Shown here one piece after another: positions 40,671-40,903 of a stretch of DNA of 40,903 nucleotides (its first letter is position 1; each line of letters begins with the position of its first letter). Source of the stretch: JAFDWI01 sp964595905 (lineage in GTDB: Bacteria > Actinomycetota > Acidimicrobiia > Acidimicrobiales > Iamiaceae); assembly GCA_964595905.1 (NCBI GenBank), contig CAZQSU010000016.1:1-40903 (forward strand), in the 5' to 3' direction. The position numbers were made by a program, and so were the translations under genes. The notes beneath the pieces are model-generated. The model saw only the letters and a list, made by a program, of their open reading frames with translations, did no database searches and was not told where the DNA came from.

Positions 40671-40729
40671 TTGGGCAAGCCCAGGCTCAGGCCGGGGGTC
40701 GTCGACCGGCCGTCGACGTGGGACGAAAC

Positions 40730-40903
40730 TCAGAGACCGTCGGCGACGCCGATGAGTCGACCGCGTCGGATCGCCCGCATGCCGCGCCACAGGGTGAGGA
40801 ACGCGAGCACCCAGGCGAGCGCACCCACGATGATCCCGGGCCACAGCGACCCGTAGATCGAGCCGGTCGACACGCCGTAGGCGATCATGATCAACGGCAG
40901 GGT
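40730..40903 (-). CDS. C-terminal fragment of an integral membrane protein, cut by window edge
   Basis: The minus strand is open from the window edge to a TGA at 40732-40730, 57 codons. It encodes two apparent membrane segments, TLPLIMIAYGVSTGSI and PGIIVGALAWVLAFLTLW, followed by a basic cytosolic end MRAIRRGRLIGVADGL. The family is not recognisable from this piece. The reading frame is supported only by the hydrophobic/basic pattern. Confidence 0.45.
   Translation of the reverse strand, partial: TLPLIMIAYGVSTGSIYGSLWPGIIVGALAWVLAFLTLWRGMRAIRRGRLIGVADGL

Noticed and set aside
1..40903. CRISPR array, insertion sequence or prophage
   Set aside because: No regularly spaced repeats, transposase, integrase or phage structural genes were seen; the toxin-antitoxin pair stands alone.

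Overview
The window is high-GC, densely coded DNA from an actinomycete-type chromosome. The phylum is suggested by PimA (phosphatidylinositol mannosyltransferase), an F420-type LLM oxidoreductase, an RsbW/SigF pair resembling mycobacterial UsfX/SigF, the conserved block pimA ... pdxS-pdxT-yebC, and the many genes with a TANNNT -10 box 7-8 bases before the start codon (leaderless mRNAs). The class is not certain; Acidimicrobiia is a guess. I see no insertion sequence, prophage or CRISPR array.

Layout. 1-64: N-terminus of an LD-carboxypeptidase running off the left edge. 205-921: a FitAB-type toxin-antitoxin pair whose operator overlaps its -10 box. 946-1812: a double-hotdog thioesterase. 2016-10674: a recC-recB-recD operon with stop/start overlaps. 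10658-12253: an FMN-type oxidase-like protein, an aminoglycoside-phosphotransferase-like kinase and tRNA-Val(CAC). 12272-28104: a stress region with a SigB/SigF-type sigma factor, its RsbW-like anti-sigma factor, a STAS antagonist and a PAS-GAF-PP2C phosphatase, surrounded by likely targets: two ferritin-like proteins, a DJ-1/PfpI protein, a CsbD-like protein, an F420 oxidoreductase, a heme-oxygenase-like di-iron protein with topoisomerase IB, a DUF421 pair, a Rho_N protein, an enolase-superfamily enzyme and small membrane proteins. 28260-31642: PilZ, AhpD-like, PadR, a lipoprotein and a PIG-L deacetylase. 31682-36571: a fused asymmetric ABC exporter divergent from pimA. 36660-40584: lemA-htpX, pdxS-pdxT and yebC. 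40730-40903: the C-terminus of a membrane protein.

The main discovery is a promoter motif, GTTT (or GATT)-N15/16-GGG(A/C/T)AG, read by eye before ten transcription units between 12.8 and 28.2 kb, including the sigma gene itself. It matches the known SigB/SigF type (GTTT ... GGGTA) with a local GGGAAG/GGGCAG flavour. The region therefore looks like a clustered general-stress regulon: phosphatase, STAS protein and RsbW-like protein would control the sigma factor, which would then transcribe itself and iron-handling, redox, DNA-topology and envelope genes around it. A second motif, TANNNT followed by 7-8 bases and the start codon, marks probable housekeeping leaderless promoters for eight or nine other genes and fixes several start codons.
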